Source: Silene latifolia
Lineage: Eukaryota; Streptophyta; Magnoliopsida; Caryophyllales; Caryophyllaceae
Assembly: GCF_048544455.1 (NCBI RefSeq)
Contig: NC_133531.1
Coordinates: 65,944,099 to 66,008,098 of the forward strand
Direction of reading: 5' to 3'
Length of the DNA: 64,000 nt
How positions within the stretch are numbered: position 1 is the stretch's first letter; each line of letters starts with the position of its first letter. This document shows positions 23,001-33,499 of the stretch, in pieces. Below the pieces are notes generated by a model that had not been told where the DNA came from, ran no database searches, and worked only from the letters and a program-made list of their open reading frames with translations. The translations under genes and the position numbers were made by a program.

Positions 23001-23116
23001 AGCTAACGCAGTCCCGAGAGGAGACAGCTCGCCTGCTGAGGGAGCTAGAGGTCCGCGACGCCGAGATCGCTGCTCTCGAGGCGAGAGTTACTGAGCTAGG
23101 TGGTGACCAGCAGTAG
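20096..23116 (+). pseudogene. Antisense plant mobile domain gene 1 of element B, eight exons, one premature stop
   Basis: Exons I assign: 20096-20108, 20712-21001, 21108-21830, 21917-22078, 22164-22478, 22561-22713, 22804-22896, 22979-23116. All introns have GT...AG ends; the first is phase 1 and the rest phase 0, and the frame stays open across every junction except a TAG at 21711-21713. The product would be about 628 residues: an acidic E/A-rich N-terminus, a PMD core in exons 3-5 (LIRAFLDRFWDTTSTFHMPFGEVGVTLEDY pattern, GLPCGTE, then WVYSDF and PRPWADY blocks), and a charged coiled-coil-like C-terminus (RERDLEREL...). The PMD family includes MAIN/MAIL1, nuclear factors linked to silencing. 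It runs against gag-pol inside B. A host-gene origin is possible, but element A has the same first two exons in the same place. Confidence 0.75.
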
Positions 23117-23522
23117 TTCACTTGTTTCCCTTTTGTTTTTGTTGTTGGTTGTACTGCATACACTTTTTTACATTTTTAGGACCTTTATTTTGGACTTTTG
23201 GACTTTGTTTCGGGCACGAGCCCCTAGTTTTTTGTACATATTTCTTTTTGGTGGTATATATGACGGCCTGAGTGCCTTTGCTGCTAGGTTGTCTTGTTTG
23301 TACCTGCAAGTTAGCTTTGAACATGTTTGGTAGATGACGGTTTATGCCGTCATACTGCCGAAATTTACATAGAAATTGCACATAAAACACGTAAAACACG
23401 TATTTACACACATGGCCTAAATTAGCGCAAGACAAAGACTCGAAAAAATGCAAAAAAATTGCCAACATGACCAGACGGTAGGGAGGGTTACCCCCCTAAA
23501 AAAAATGAAAATGAAAACATAT
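23117..23522. other. 3' flank of antisense PMD gene 1 up to the LINE
   Basis: T-rich stretch just after the stop at 23116 and no ORF of note; likely 3' UTR and spacer. It ends at the LINE target duplication, whose left copy is 23523-23537. Confidence 0.5.
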
Positions 23523-23595
23523 AAGTTTGAAATGTGAAGATAAAATCATCTAGTGAGATAAAATCCTCTCTAGAAATTAGGGTTTCAGTTGCATA

Positions 23596-24879
23596 ATGGC
23601 AAAGAAACGATCTAAATCATCTCTCCCTAAATCTAAACTGAAATCAAAAGCAAAACTTAGATTATCATTTACTAATACTGAAAATTTAAGACTTGATAAT
23701 TTGGATGAAATGGAGGCACCTACGGATTTGGTAATCCCAACTGAAAATTCGTCTTCACCAGCAGGAATTCCGCAATCGTCTGATGCAAAAACCACGAAGC
23801 AAGTGAGTGAAATTATGGGGATTCTTGTGGTGGATTTGGGTACTGTGGTTGAGGACGTGACAGATTCTGATGATCATAGAAGTGCAGCAAAAGATGAGGA
23901 AAGGTGGACCCATGTGACTGGTAAGCGCTCTCCTTCCCCTACCCCGTCTGTTAAGGATTCCCTTCAAATTACAGTAGAGGATGTGACCCCGGAGTTGGAA
24001 TATTGGTCCACTGCTGTAATTTATTATGTACTGGGTGCAAATCCCCTTGGGCTCGAATGGAAAATTCCATTCATAATATTGGGGGAAATATAAATTTGAC
24101 AAAGTATCTTTTTTACCTAATGGGTCTTTTCTGGTTCACTTCCCAACCATGGAATGCAAGGAATTGGTTCTCAAGCAAGGATTCCCTATGTTTGAGAACA
24201 AGCCTCTCATTATTAAACCATGGACGGAGACTACCTCTATGGCTAAGGAACTAGTAAAGGCAGCCCATGTTTGGATACGCCTATATGGATTAGGGTTGAA
24301 GTTATGGGGTGGAAAATGTTTGGAAAAAATTGCTGGTCTTGTAGGAGGTATATGAGTATGGATGCTCCTACCATTCAGAAAACCAGGCTTGGGTTTGCAC
24401 GTTTGATGGTGGAGGTCCAAGTAGGTCAAGAATTCCCTGATAGAATTTACTTTAAGGATGAAAAGGGTGTTGATGTGAGCGTAGCTGTGGAGTATGAATA
24501 GAAGCCTGTGGTGTGTAGGAGTTGTAGAGGGATAGGTCATACCAAAGAGGATTGTAAGAAGAAAGCTACTGCCCCAAAAAAAACTGTTCAAGTTTGGAGA
24601 CCTGTAAAGAAACCTGCAGTTGTCCCAACCTCAAATCCTTAGGCAGTGGCTACTCCTTCTTCTCCACCATTTGGGGGACCCACATTTCATGACTCATCTA
24701 AACTTCCTACCCCTGTTAGTCCCATTATCCGGATTGTAAGGCAAGAACATCATGATTCTCCACTTGTTGGGCCTAATGTTACTTATCTGGCAACTACTTC
24801 TCCAGTTAAGAATCCTGCAAGCTCTGTAAGTCAATGTGATGAAGAGAGGAGTCCTAACCCAGTGAGTGATAATGGATAG
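23596..24879 (+). pseudogene. LINE ORF1 (nucleic-acid-binding protein)
   Basis: Begins MAKKRSKSSL with a very basic N-terminus, then a Ser/Asp/Glu-rich stretch. From about 23990 it shows the DUF4283-like region common in plant LINE ORF1 (EYWST, YVLGANP, FPTMECKE, PLIIKPW, VWIRLYGLGLKLW). A CCHC zinc knuckle (CRSCRGIGHTKEDC) is at about 24517-24558. Frame changes near 24060 and 24270, TAG at 24499 and TAG at 24640 break it. The frame's final stop is 24877-24879, overlapping the ORF2 ATG by a few bases. ORF1 proteins bind LINE RNA and form the transposition particle. Confidence 0.75.
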
Positions 24880-27800
24880 TATTGGTTTTTGGAACGTCGG
24901 AGGAATGAATAATCCAAATAAACAATTATATGTTAGAAGGTTTTTGCATCAAAATAAAATTGGTTTATGTGGTTTAGTAGCGACTAAAATAAAGAAGTCT
25001 GACTTCATTAGGGTTTTGAATAATTTAGGGCATGTTTGGCAAGGTATTAATAATTCCATACATCATCCTGGGGGGAGAGTCTGGATTAGGGATGGCAATG
25101 GATCCTGGACCCTATCCAGATCCGCGGGATCGGACCCTGATGGATCGGATATGGATCCTAAAATTTTAGACCCGTTGGATCTGGATCGGATCTGGATCCA
25201 CTACTTTGAAAACGGATCTGGATCTGGATCTAGTTAATCAGATCCAGATCCGACCCGCAAACCCGTTTTCATTTAAAGTAATATTTTATTTATTTATTTT
25301 TTAAAAAAAATAAACAAATGCAATTTTCTTAATAGTTACATCAGACCTATATAATTAGGTTTTAAATTAAATAACCACTCTCTCACCTCATAAACTCAAT
25401 CAGACCCTTACACACAGACACACTATGTCGCCATTTCTAGATTTGAACACCCCGCCGCCCTTTGTCGCCTGAAGCTAATTCGCCGCCTGAAGCCACCTCG
25501 CGGCCCCCTAATCGCCTCCCTCACAGTCACCCACATCCACCACATGTCGTCTTTCGTCGGAAATTCGATGTCGCCAATAATATAACCGCCTGAACTTCCT
25601 TCATTGTCGAGCATCAACGCTGCCTGAAGTCCGATCCCACAGAAACGACCACACTCTTCTACTATGCATCTATGCTAAATTATTAGATTACTCTTTATTA
25701 GATGTTTTGTGGGACATAGACTTGTTAATATTTCTAATTGTAGAGCTTTTTTTTGTCACTTCTACTCTTCCAGTAGCTGTAGAGTTACTAACGTAGTAGT
25801 TATGGAGTGGTTTAGTGTAATTGAAATCATATCTATAGCCTTATGAAGAAGCATACTAATGGAGGTGCTAGTGTGCTACCTTATTTGTGTATTTCCATTA
25901 TTAATTCAATTGGAATCAGATTTATTTCTCTCATTTATTGGTTTTGCTTTTTTTTTTTTTTTAATCTATGGATTAGACCCGGATCCTACCCGGATCCGTT
26001 AGGGTCGGATCTGGATCTGAGATTTTTGGACCCGTCGGATCCGGATCGGATCTGGATCCCGTGTTCGTAATGCGGATCTGGATCTGGATCCTGCTGGACC
26101 CGGTCCAGATCCGGCCCGTTGCCATCCCTAGTCTGGATCATTTAGATCCCTCAGCTTTTCTCTGTGAATCCGATTGCTAGTTCTGATCAGCAGATTACAG
26201 TAGAGGTCCAGGAGATCAACTCTCATGATATATTTTGGTACACTGTCGTTTATGGCTCTAACTCTGAGACTGATAGGGATAGACTGTGGTTTCAGCTGAA
26301 GAATTTAAAGGATATTTGTAGTCTTCCTTGGTACATTGTGGAGATTTCAATTCCCTCCTAAATTTCAATGAGAGAGTGGGAAGTGAAGTTTTATGGACTG
26401 AGATTAGGGATTTCAGATACTGTGTTGATTATTGTGAAGTGACTGACATCAGGGCACAAGGCTCTTTCTTTACCTGGAACAACAAACAAGATTTTTCAAC
26501 TCGAGTATTCTCAAGGATTGATAGATGTCTTATCAATATTGGGTGGATGCATTTGTACCCTGATAGTAGAGCTTATTTTATAAATGAAGGGACATTTGAC
26601 CACTGCCCTTGTATTTGTTATAGAAGGAATGTCACTATGATCAGGAATGCCCCATTCAGATACTTCAACATGTGGAGCCTTGACCCTCATTTTCAGACTC
26701 TGGTCCAGCATGAATGGGGTAAACCAATCACTGGAGTTAGAATGTATCAGGTTGTTACTAAGCTTAAAAACCTGAAGCAACCCCTCAAGGAACTTAACAA
26801 GAATAGATTCTCTGACATTGAGAAATCCACTGATTTGGCAAAAATTCAGTTGGATAACATTCAGACCCAGATGCATCAAAATTCCCATGATAGTGCTCTC
26901 CTACAGGCTGAGAAAGAGGTTGCTGCTTCCTACACTCTTCTCAACAATGCTAAGATCAGCTTCCTCAGGCAGAAAACAAAGACTGACTGGCTCAAAGGAG
27001 GAGATGATAATACCAGATTTTTCCATAGTCAAATCAAGGCCAGGCAAATCCATAATAATGTTCTTCAGATTACTGATTCTGGTGGGAATACTTATTATGA
27101 ACATACAGATATTGAACAGGCTTTCCTCTCTTATTATCAAGGTTTACTTGGAACTAGTACACAAACAACCAAGGTGCATAAACCTACAGTTAGGACTGGG
27201 AAGGTAATAGACAGCCATCATGTTACTGCTCTGCTGAAACCAATCACTGATGCTGAGATTAAGTAGTGTATTTTTGTTATTCCTTCTTTAAAGAGCCCGG
27301 GACCTGATAGGTTCTCTAGCCAATTATTTAAAGACACCTGGGATACTGTTGGGCCAAATGTTTGTGCTGCTGTCAAAGATGTTTTTCACTCTGGTAAGAT
27401 TCTGAGGCAAATCAACACCACTGCTATCACTCTCATTCCTAAAGTCCCTCATCCTAAAATAGTCATGGAATTTCGTCCTATTGCTTGCTGTAATATTATT
27501 TATAAATGCATTGCTAAACTTTTATGCAATAGATTAAGTGAAGTCCTCCCTGACATTGTGAGTGAAAACCAAGGAGGGTTTGTGAAAGGAAGGAGTATAG
27601 TTGAGAATATTCTTACCTGTCAAGACATTGTTAGACTTTACAATAGAAAGTCAGCTTCACCTCGATGTCTTGTCAAAATTGATCTCAAAAAAGCCTATGA
27701 TAGTGTAGAATGGGAGTTTTTACATCAAATGCTTAAAGCCTTGAAATTTCCTGATAAGTTTGTCCATTGGATTATTTCCTGTATCACCACTCCCACCTAA

Positions 27801-29296
27801 TCTTTATCCTTGAATGGTAACAGCTTTGGTTTTTTCCCTGGGAAAAGAGGACTCGGGCAGGGGGACCCCTTATCCCCCCTCATGTTCACTCTTTGTATGG
27901 AGTACCTTTCAAGGATTCTTACTGTTGTGGGGCAACAAAGTGATTTTAGATTCCATCCCCTTTGCTCTCACCTGAAGTTAAATCATCTCCTCTTTGCTGA
28001 TGATCTCCTCTTGTTTTTAAAAGGGAATGCTCTCTCTATTATGTGGATTTTGAGAGCTTTTGCCACCTTCTCAGCTGCATCTGGCCTTCAACTCAATAAG
28101 GAAAAATCTGAAATTTATTTCAATGGGGTGCACCACAATACTCAGCATGATATACTACAAATTTCTGGGTTTGTGAAGGGCTCATTGCCTTTCAAATATT
28201 TAGGTGTCCCTATCTCCTCTAAAAAATTGACAAGCAATGAAGGAAGGAAGCTTATTGATAAGATAGTGGCTAGGATAAGAGCTTGGGGGGCCAAGCATTT
28301 ATCTTATACTGGAAGACTGACACTAGTTACCTCTGTCCTTCAGTCCCTACACTCTTATTGGTCGAATATTTTTCTCATTCCCAACTGTATAATGAACAAG
28401 ATTGATGCCATCTGTAGAAATTTCTTATGGGGGGACACTGATCTCTACCTAAGAGCTCCTGCTATTCATTGGGATCACTGCTGTAGGCCTAAAACTAAGG
28501 GAGGCTTGGGTATTAAGGCCACTAAATTTTGGAACAAAGCCATCCTGGGGAAGTATGTTTGGTGGATTGCCCAAACGAAAGACCATCTTTGGGTAAAATG
28601 GATTAACCATTGTATATGAAAGGGATTCATTGGACTTCTTACACACCCCCAACTGATTGTAGCTGGACTTGGAAGAAACTTACTCACCTTATGGGTACTT
28701 TCAGGCCAGCCTATGTTAATGATAATTGGAATGGCACCACTAAAGACTACAGTGTTCAAGAGGGGTATAGGTGGCTCAGGCCTTCCCTTCCTCAAGTACA
28801 CTGGTGGAGGGTTTGTTGGAATAGCATGAATATTCCTAAAACTTCCTTCATTTACTGGGCAATGATCCAAAATAGGTTATTTACCCGTGATAGAATGAAT
28901 AGAATTGGGTGTAATCAGGGACTGGAATGTTACCTCTGTGCAGGAGCAGATGAGACTCATCTTCACCTGTTCTTTGATTGCCCTTTTAGCACCAGATGTG
29001 TTTATATCCTGCAGAACTATCTTGGCATTCATTTTGATCCCAAGAAGCTAGCCCATTGGTATAGATGTGGAAGAAGACTTAGTAAGTTGGTCAAGAAGAT
29101 TGTTAGTAGCTGTTATATTATGTTGGTCCACTCTATCTGGCAGGCCAGGTATAGAGCTCGACTCCTTGATCATGTTATCCACCCAGAGGTTCTAGTTAAG
29201 CATGTTTTACGAGATGTGTTCATCAGATTCTGGGCCATGAATCAGCAGATGGTTAAGAGTAGTGACAAACTTTGGCTTGATAAGATAAAATTTTGA
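24872..29296 (+). pseudogene. LINE ORF2: endonuclease, reverse transcriptase, zf-RVT
   Basis: Starts MDSIGFWNVGGMNN, a typical plant LINE endonuclease start. The endonuclease is cut by the 25087-26130 insertion and resumes with FWYTVVYGSN, GDFN (about 26343) and the terminal DHCP block (about 26600). RT blocks follow: FRPIACCN, QGGFVKGRSI, KIDLKKAYDSVEW, GLGQGDPLSP and the catalytic FADD (about 27994-28005). The C-terminus has the WKxL...FIYWAM and CxxC...HLFFDC zf-RVT pattern and ends at 29296. Breaks: frameshift near 26358, TAG at about 27264, TAG at about 27798 and a stop near 28617. The enzyme nicks target DNA and primes cDNA synthesis; this copy cannot do so intact. Confidence 0.85.
25087..26130. 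mobile_element. hAT-like non-autonomous DNA transposon inside LINE ORF2
   Basis: Terminal inverted repeats TAGGGATGGCAA (25087-25098) and TTGCCATCCCTA (26119-26130), flanked by the 8-bp duplication gtctggat (25079-25086 and 26131-26138). Eight-base duplications and this type of end are typical of the hAT superfamily. Both subterminal regions are packed with GGATCTGGATC and GATCCAGATCC units (about 25100-25260 and 25975-26115). The 1044-bp interior has no transposase; the minus-strand frame at 25423-25617 shows no known domain. It must rely on a transposase made elsewhere. Confidence 0.88.
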
Positions 29297-29415
29297 GTCT
29301 GTAACTTTTTGTTTTTGTGTTTGCGTTTTAAAGTGTATGTAATACCCCCTAGATGATGTATTTTTGTTAATATTAATATACTTACCTTTTACCAAAAAAA
29401 AAGTTTGAAATGTGA

Positions 29416-29719
29416 TATGAAACGGGAGTGAAATGATTCTCCAAAAAGAAAAAATTAAAAAGAAATGGATAAGTTTGAAGAAATAAATAATTAAATTGGT
29501 AAAATGATTCCCCAAAAAAAGAAAATTAAAAAAGAAATGGATAAGTGTGCTGAATTGACGAAAATGCCAATCTCGCCTCGAAATACGTGCCCGTGGAATT
29601 AGGAAACTCGAAATACGGTAATTGGACGGAATTGCCAAAAAATAATAACCAATATGAATAGGAAATTATGCTTTAAGGAATTAGGAAATATCCAACGCGG
29701 AAAATCACAGAAATACAGT
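29416..29719. other. Element B sequence resuming after the LINE
   Basis: A-rich, with two imperfect copies of GATTCYCCAAAAA...AGAAATGGATAAG (about 29433-29470 and 29508-29545). No gene is seen. It leads into the promoter of antisense PMD gene 2. Confidence 0.45.
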
Positions 29720-29834
29720 TGGGGAAGAGGTGCAGCATGAGCTGCGTCCCTTTGAAGAGGCGCAGCAGGTGTTGCGCCCTTTCCCCAGTGTGTCCATCCT
29801 GACAGATTTTAGGAAACAGCTTTTAGTATAAATA
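29720..29834 (+). promoter_or_regulatory. Putative promoter of antisense PMD gene 2 (B)
   Basis: A 67-bp GC-rich block at 29720-29786 (GGGGAAGAGGTGCAGCA, GCTGCGTCCC, GAAGAGGCGCAGCAGGTG, GCGCCCTTTCCCC) is followed 41 bp later by TATAAATA (29827-29834) and then the ATG at 29910. Nearly the same block is in both B LTRs (18706-18775 and 41466-41528), there lying in inverse orientation upstream of the minus-strand LTR TATA box. Confidence 0.65.
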
Positions 29835-29909
29835 TAGACGTCGATGGAGGTTTTATTCACATAATTCTTCCGTCTTTTACATAAAAGCTCTCTAATTTAA
29901 ACATACATC

Positions 29910-31442
29910 ATGAATATGTTAGAAATCCGTCTCAAAGAATGGGCCAACGAATTTTCAAATGTGGAGAAACACAATATGGGTGCCTACAACTTTGGATTGA
30001 TTTTGAGCTTGAAGCTAATTAAGGTCGTCAAACCGTTCTTGGATGCTTGTCTTGAGTATTGGGACCCGAACTTCCACGTGTTTGCCTTCCCTGGAGGTGA
30101 TATATGTCCGTTTCCTGAAGAAATTGCTGCAATTGGCGGTTGGGACCCAGAACATATGCCTTCTATTCCCTCTACTTCTCAAGGATATAAGAATAAATTT
30201 AGGGATTTGCTTGGATTGACAAGAGCTGAGGTTGATCGCCTTGTGACCTCAAAAGGAGTTCGAATGCTTGATTTTATCGATCGATTCATAAATAGGGCAG
30301 ACCCTTCTATCTCCTATGTGGCAAGGCGTAGGGCATTTGGGTTTTGCTTATTGCATGGTTATGTCCTTCAAGGGCATGTTGATGAGGATATGAGAGGTGA
30401 TCCTCGCTATTTGAGTCTAGTTGAGCAGATGGAGCTGCGCAGGAGCCCAGCTTGCCTATGTTTAGGAGAGATCCTATTGGGGTTAGATAACAGGAAAGCC
30501 AACCGTGACATTCCTTATTTAGGAAGTCCTATCATCTTGCAGGTAAAAGAATACAACTTTTTCTTTTCTTTTTTTTCTTTTTTTTCTTTTTTCTTTTTTT
30601 CGTTCTTTTTTGTTTTTTTTTCGTTTTTTTTTCGTTTGTGTTGGATACTAATACTTGCCTTGGTAGGTTTGGCTTATGAAGCGTCTTCGATTGATCGAGC
30701 CCCCAGTTAATGTTCCTGCTTATCATGCTCGCTCGATCGCAATGAGACCAGGCTTTACATGGTGGACTTTACCAGAGTTTGCAACTACTAGGAGAATAAG
30801 TTGAAGAACGAGGATGGACCCCTGATTAGATGGATTGTACCATGGTGGCATCTCAAGTCTGTCACTGGAGTATCGTCTCTGGATCCTACCCGGTCGGTGC
30901 GCATTCCTGGTTTGGAATTCATGATATGCATCTTCCTTGAGAGGCTGATGAGGTAGGTTGGATTGAAGCAGACGATTCCTAAGCTTGACACTGTTCCTCA
31001 GACTGCCATGGCGCTTACTACCGAGAGCTGAAGAGAGTGGGCCATCAAATGGGCTCAAAGAAACATGTGGTTCCTAAACTCTTCTGTCAATGCATTATGG
31101 GTATCAGATTCCTACTTGCAGTGGAGGAAGGCTACTACTCCTGAGGAGCGCGAGAGACTAAGGAAGCACGAGCCTGTTGACTACAAGGTTCGTGACTTAG
31201 AGAAGGAGAAAGAGAAGCATTTGACCGAGGGAAAGGAAGAAGCCGGACTCCGAGTTGTTCATTCATCGAAGAAACCAAAGACCTCTCCTGTCGTCGAAAA
31301 GGTGGTTGATAAGAATGTCAAGGCTAGACCACGAGAGAGACCATTGGTGATTAGATCTGAGATAGCGCATGAGCGCCCAGCTCGTGGTCGAGATAGGAAA
31401 TATGACAAGAATGACAAAGGCAAAGGGAAAATGGAAGAATAG
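29910..31442 (+). pseudogene. Antisense plant mobile domain gene 2 of element B
   Basis: Starts MNMLEIRLKEWANEF. Exon 1 (29910-30540) carries the PMD-like pattern shared with element A's antisense ORF 2: FLDACLEYWDP, HVFAFPGGDICPFPEEIAAIGGW, YKNKFRDLLGL, VARRRAFGFCLLH, GEILLGLDN. An intron with GT...AG ends and a long T-rich tract spans 30541-30666; exon 2 resumes VWLMKRLRLIEPP. A frameshift near 30800 and stops near 30954 and 31028 disable it. The last open part (31065-31442) is very rich in Lys, Arg and Glu, a likely nuclear-localisation tail, ending GKGKMEE. Function is unknown. A and B copies match along their whole length, so the ORF is a stable component of these elements. Confidence 0.75.
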
Positions 31443-31680
31443 CCTAAGTCTTAGTATTATTTATTATTATTATTATTGTTTGTAATAAAATGGTGGGGTT
31501 TTTAGAATCCTAGCCTATTTATTTTAGCATTATTTTTATTATGTGGCAACTATTATTATTATGGAAAGAAATGAATAAAAGGTTAATTGGTTATGCAACT
31601 GTTGTGATTTTCTTTTATTATTCTTCTCGAATTCCAAATGCATATGCAAATGTCCTTCTATTTACATTTAAAATAATAGT
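31443..31680. other. 3' flank of antisense PMD gene 2
   Basis: T-rich with ATTATTATT runs (31460-31570) and AATAAA-like signals (for example near 31576). Likely the 3' UTR of the antisense gene. Confidence 0.4.
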
Positions 31681-31740
31681 GGGTTGTATCCTGTGAAGGA
31701 TTGCCTACGTATTCATTTTAAAGAAATAAAATCAAACCCT
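31681..31740 (-). repeat. Conserved hairpin element downstream of pol (B)
   Basis: On the minus strand it reads GGTTTGAT, then an inverted repeat around CTTT (31712-31731), then GAATACGTAGGCAATCC. It corresponds to the two copies at 5413-5570 in element A. The stem is kept although several of its bases differ (C-G pairs in A are T-A or T-G in B). Confidence 0.65.
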
Positions 31741-31991
31741 TGTGCATAGTTCGAGTAAATATAAAAGAATAATTGTTCTACGCAAGAGCTTGTAATGAAC
31801 TAGAAAATAAGCATGAGCTTTACTTACTCCTAAAGCGCAATTCAGTTTATTTGATGATATGAGGATGACGATTTGTCAAAATGCAAGAGCAAGGTGACAT
31901 AAACTTTATTTCAGCTGGCCCGGGGCCGTTTTTTATTCCGTGCCACAGGAGCGACACGTGGTGTTACGCTAGGCGCGTTTTTGTTCCTATT

Positions 31992-33499
31992 CTACGCATA
32001 GTAACGTTTCAGTTGGTCGAGGTTAGTTGGGTTAGCAAATTCATTCCCATCTAGGTCTGTGATTCTAACCACACCCCCCGGGAGTATGGACTTGACTAGA
32101 AATGGTCCGGCCCAGTTGGGTTTGAACTTTTCTCGTGGATCGACAGGTAAAAGAGCTCTAACTGATTTGAGAACTAAGTCTCCTTCTTTGATGTTTCTTG
32201 GCTTAACCCTTTTGTTGAAGGCTCGTTTGATACGTGCCTGATACGTTTGCACATTGTGTAATGCACGCAATCTTCGTTCATCCAGGAGGATGAATTCTTC
32301 GTATCTATCCTTCTTCCAATCGGCTTCTGGGATTTGACTTTCGAGTAGAATACGCAAGGATGGTATTTCGAGCTCGACTGGTTGCACGGCTTCCATACTG
32401 TAGGTCAAATAGAAAGGGGTAGCCCCAGTGGGCGTCCTAACGGATGTGCGGTATCCCCACAAGGCAAATGGTATCTTCTTGGTCAATCTCGATAATTGTC
32501 AATCATTTTCTTGAGGATTGTGACAACGTGTTTATTTGCTGCCTCTACTGCACCATTAGTTTATGGTCTATACGGCGAGGAATGGTGATGTTTTATTTTG
32601 TACTTGGCTAGCAATTGTTCAGTCTCAGCCTGGAAATGTGACCCATTGTCACTGATGATCTCATGTGGGAAACCGTATCGACAGATGATATTGGTTTGTA
32701 TGAATTTTGCCACGTTCATGGCTGTGAGACTAGTATAAGAAGCTACTTCTACCCATTTGGTAAAATAGTCGATAGCCACCAAAATGAAATAGTGACCTCC
32801 TGTTCCGGCTGGGGTGATCTTTCCGATGATGTCGATTCCCCAAGCAAAAAATGGCTAAGGAGATGTCATGGTGTAGAGTAGTGAAGGAGGGACGTGTGGC
32901 ACATTCCCGAAGATTTGGCAGTTATGACAATGTCTTACATACTTGATGCAATCGGATTCCATTGTGGTCCAATAATACCCCAAACGCATGATTTTCTTTG
33001 CCATCATTGGTCCACTCACGTAAGGGCCATATTCTTCCATCACTTTATGTGCCTGTGAATGATCAAGGCAACGCAGGATTGCACCAAGAGGCGTTCTTTT
33101 ATATAATTCTCCTTACATGAGGACGTATTGGGAGGCTAGTAAGCGTATAGCACGTTGTCCTCTTTTGTCCATGTCTGGTGGATAGGTGCCATTGAGTTTG
33201 AAGTTCAGAATTGCTTGGAACCAAGGTTCCTCTGGGTTTTCTTCTTCATCTGTAATTTGGTGCACATAAGCTGGTTCTGACTGTCGTTCGATGCATAAAG
33301 GCATTTCTACCATATCATCCGGCAAATTAATCAAAGATGCAAGTTTTGCAAGAGCATCTGCAAATTGATTCTCTTCTGGAGGTAGGTGTAGGTACGTTAC
33401 TTGATCGAAGAATTGGGCAACTTGGTCTATCCTGGCTTGATACGGTGCTAGGCTTTCACTCCGAATTTTCCAAGGTCCCGTAATTTGGTTGATGATCAA
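31992..33499 (-). pseudogene. Second RNase H (end) and integrase of element B
   Basis: Reading downwards: 33499-33113 holds the end of the second RNase H (IINQ, FADALAKLASL) and the linker; 33043-32855 the zinc-binding part with HCHNC intact; 32782-32561 the core with ISDNGSHF; and 32486-31992 the C-terminus (ALWGYRTS, MEAVQPVELE, LDERRLRAL, KPNWAGPFLVK, LDQLKRYYA). The segments are separated by stops or shifts near 33112, 32850, 32560 and 32490. Together they represent a full-length integrase. The ends and order match element A, which allows the breaks in each to be seen. Confidence 0.82.

Larger units (their letters stand above)
23523..29415 (+). mobile_element. L1-type LINE inserted in element B, with 15-bp target duplication
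   Basis: The element spans about 23538-29400 and is flanked by identical 15-mers AAGTTTGAAATGTGA at 23523-23537 and 29401-29415. It ends in a short A run (ACCAAAAAAA), as expected for target-primed reverse transcription. It encodes an ORF1 with a CCHC zinc knuckle and an ORF2 with endonuclease, RT and a C-terminal zf-RVT-like region, the usual plant L1 layout. The copy looks nearly full length but has several stops and shifts and is split by a hAT-type insertion. Confidence 0.92.

Noticed and set aside
20096..23116. Idea that the PMD gene is an ordinary resident host gene
   Set aside because: It lies between B's polypurine tract and pol, and element A has the same two antisense genes in the same order. 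Not fully excluded as the ancestral source.
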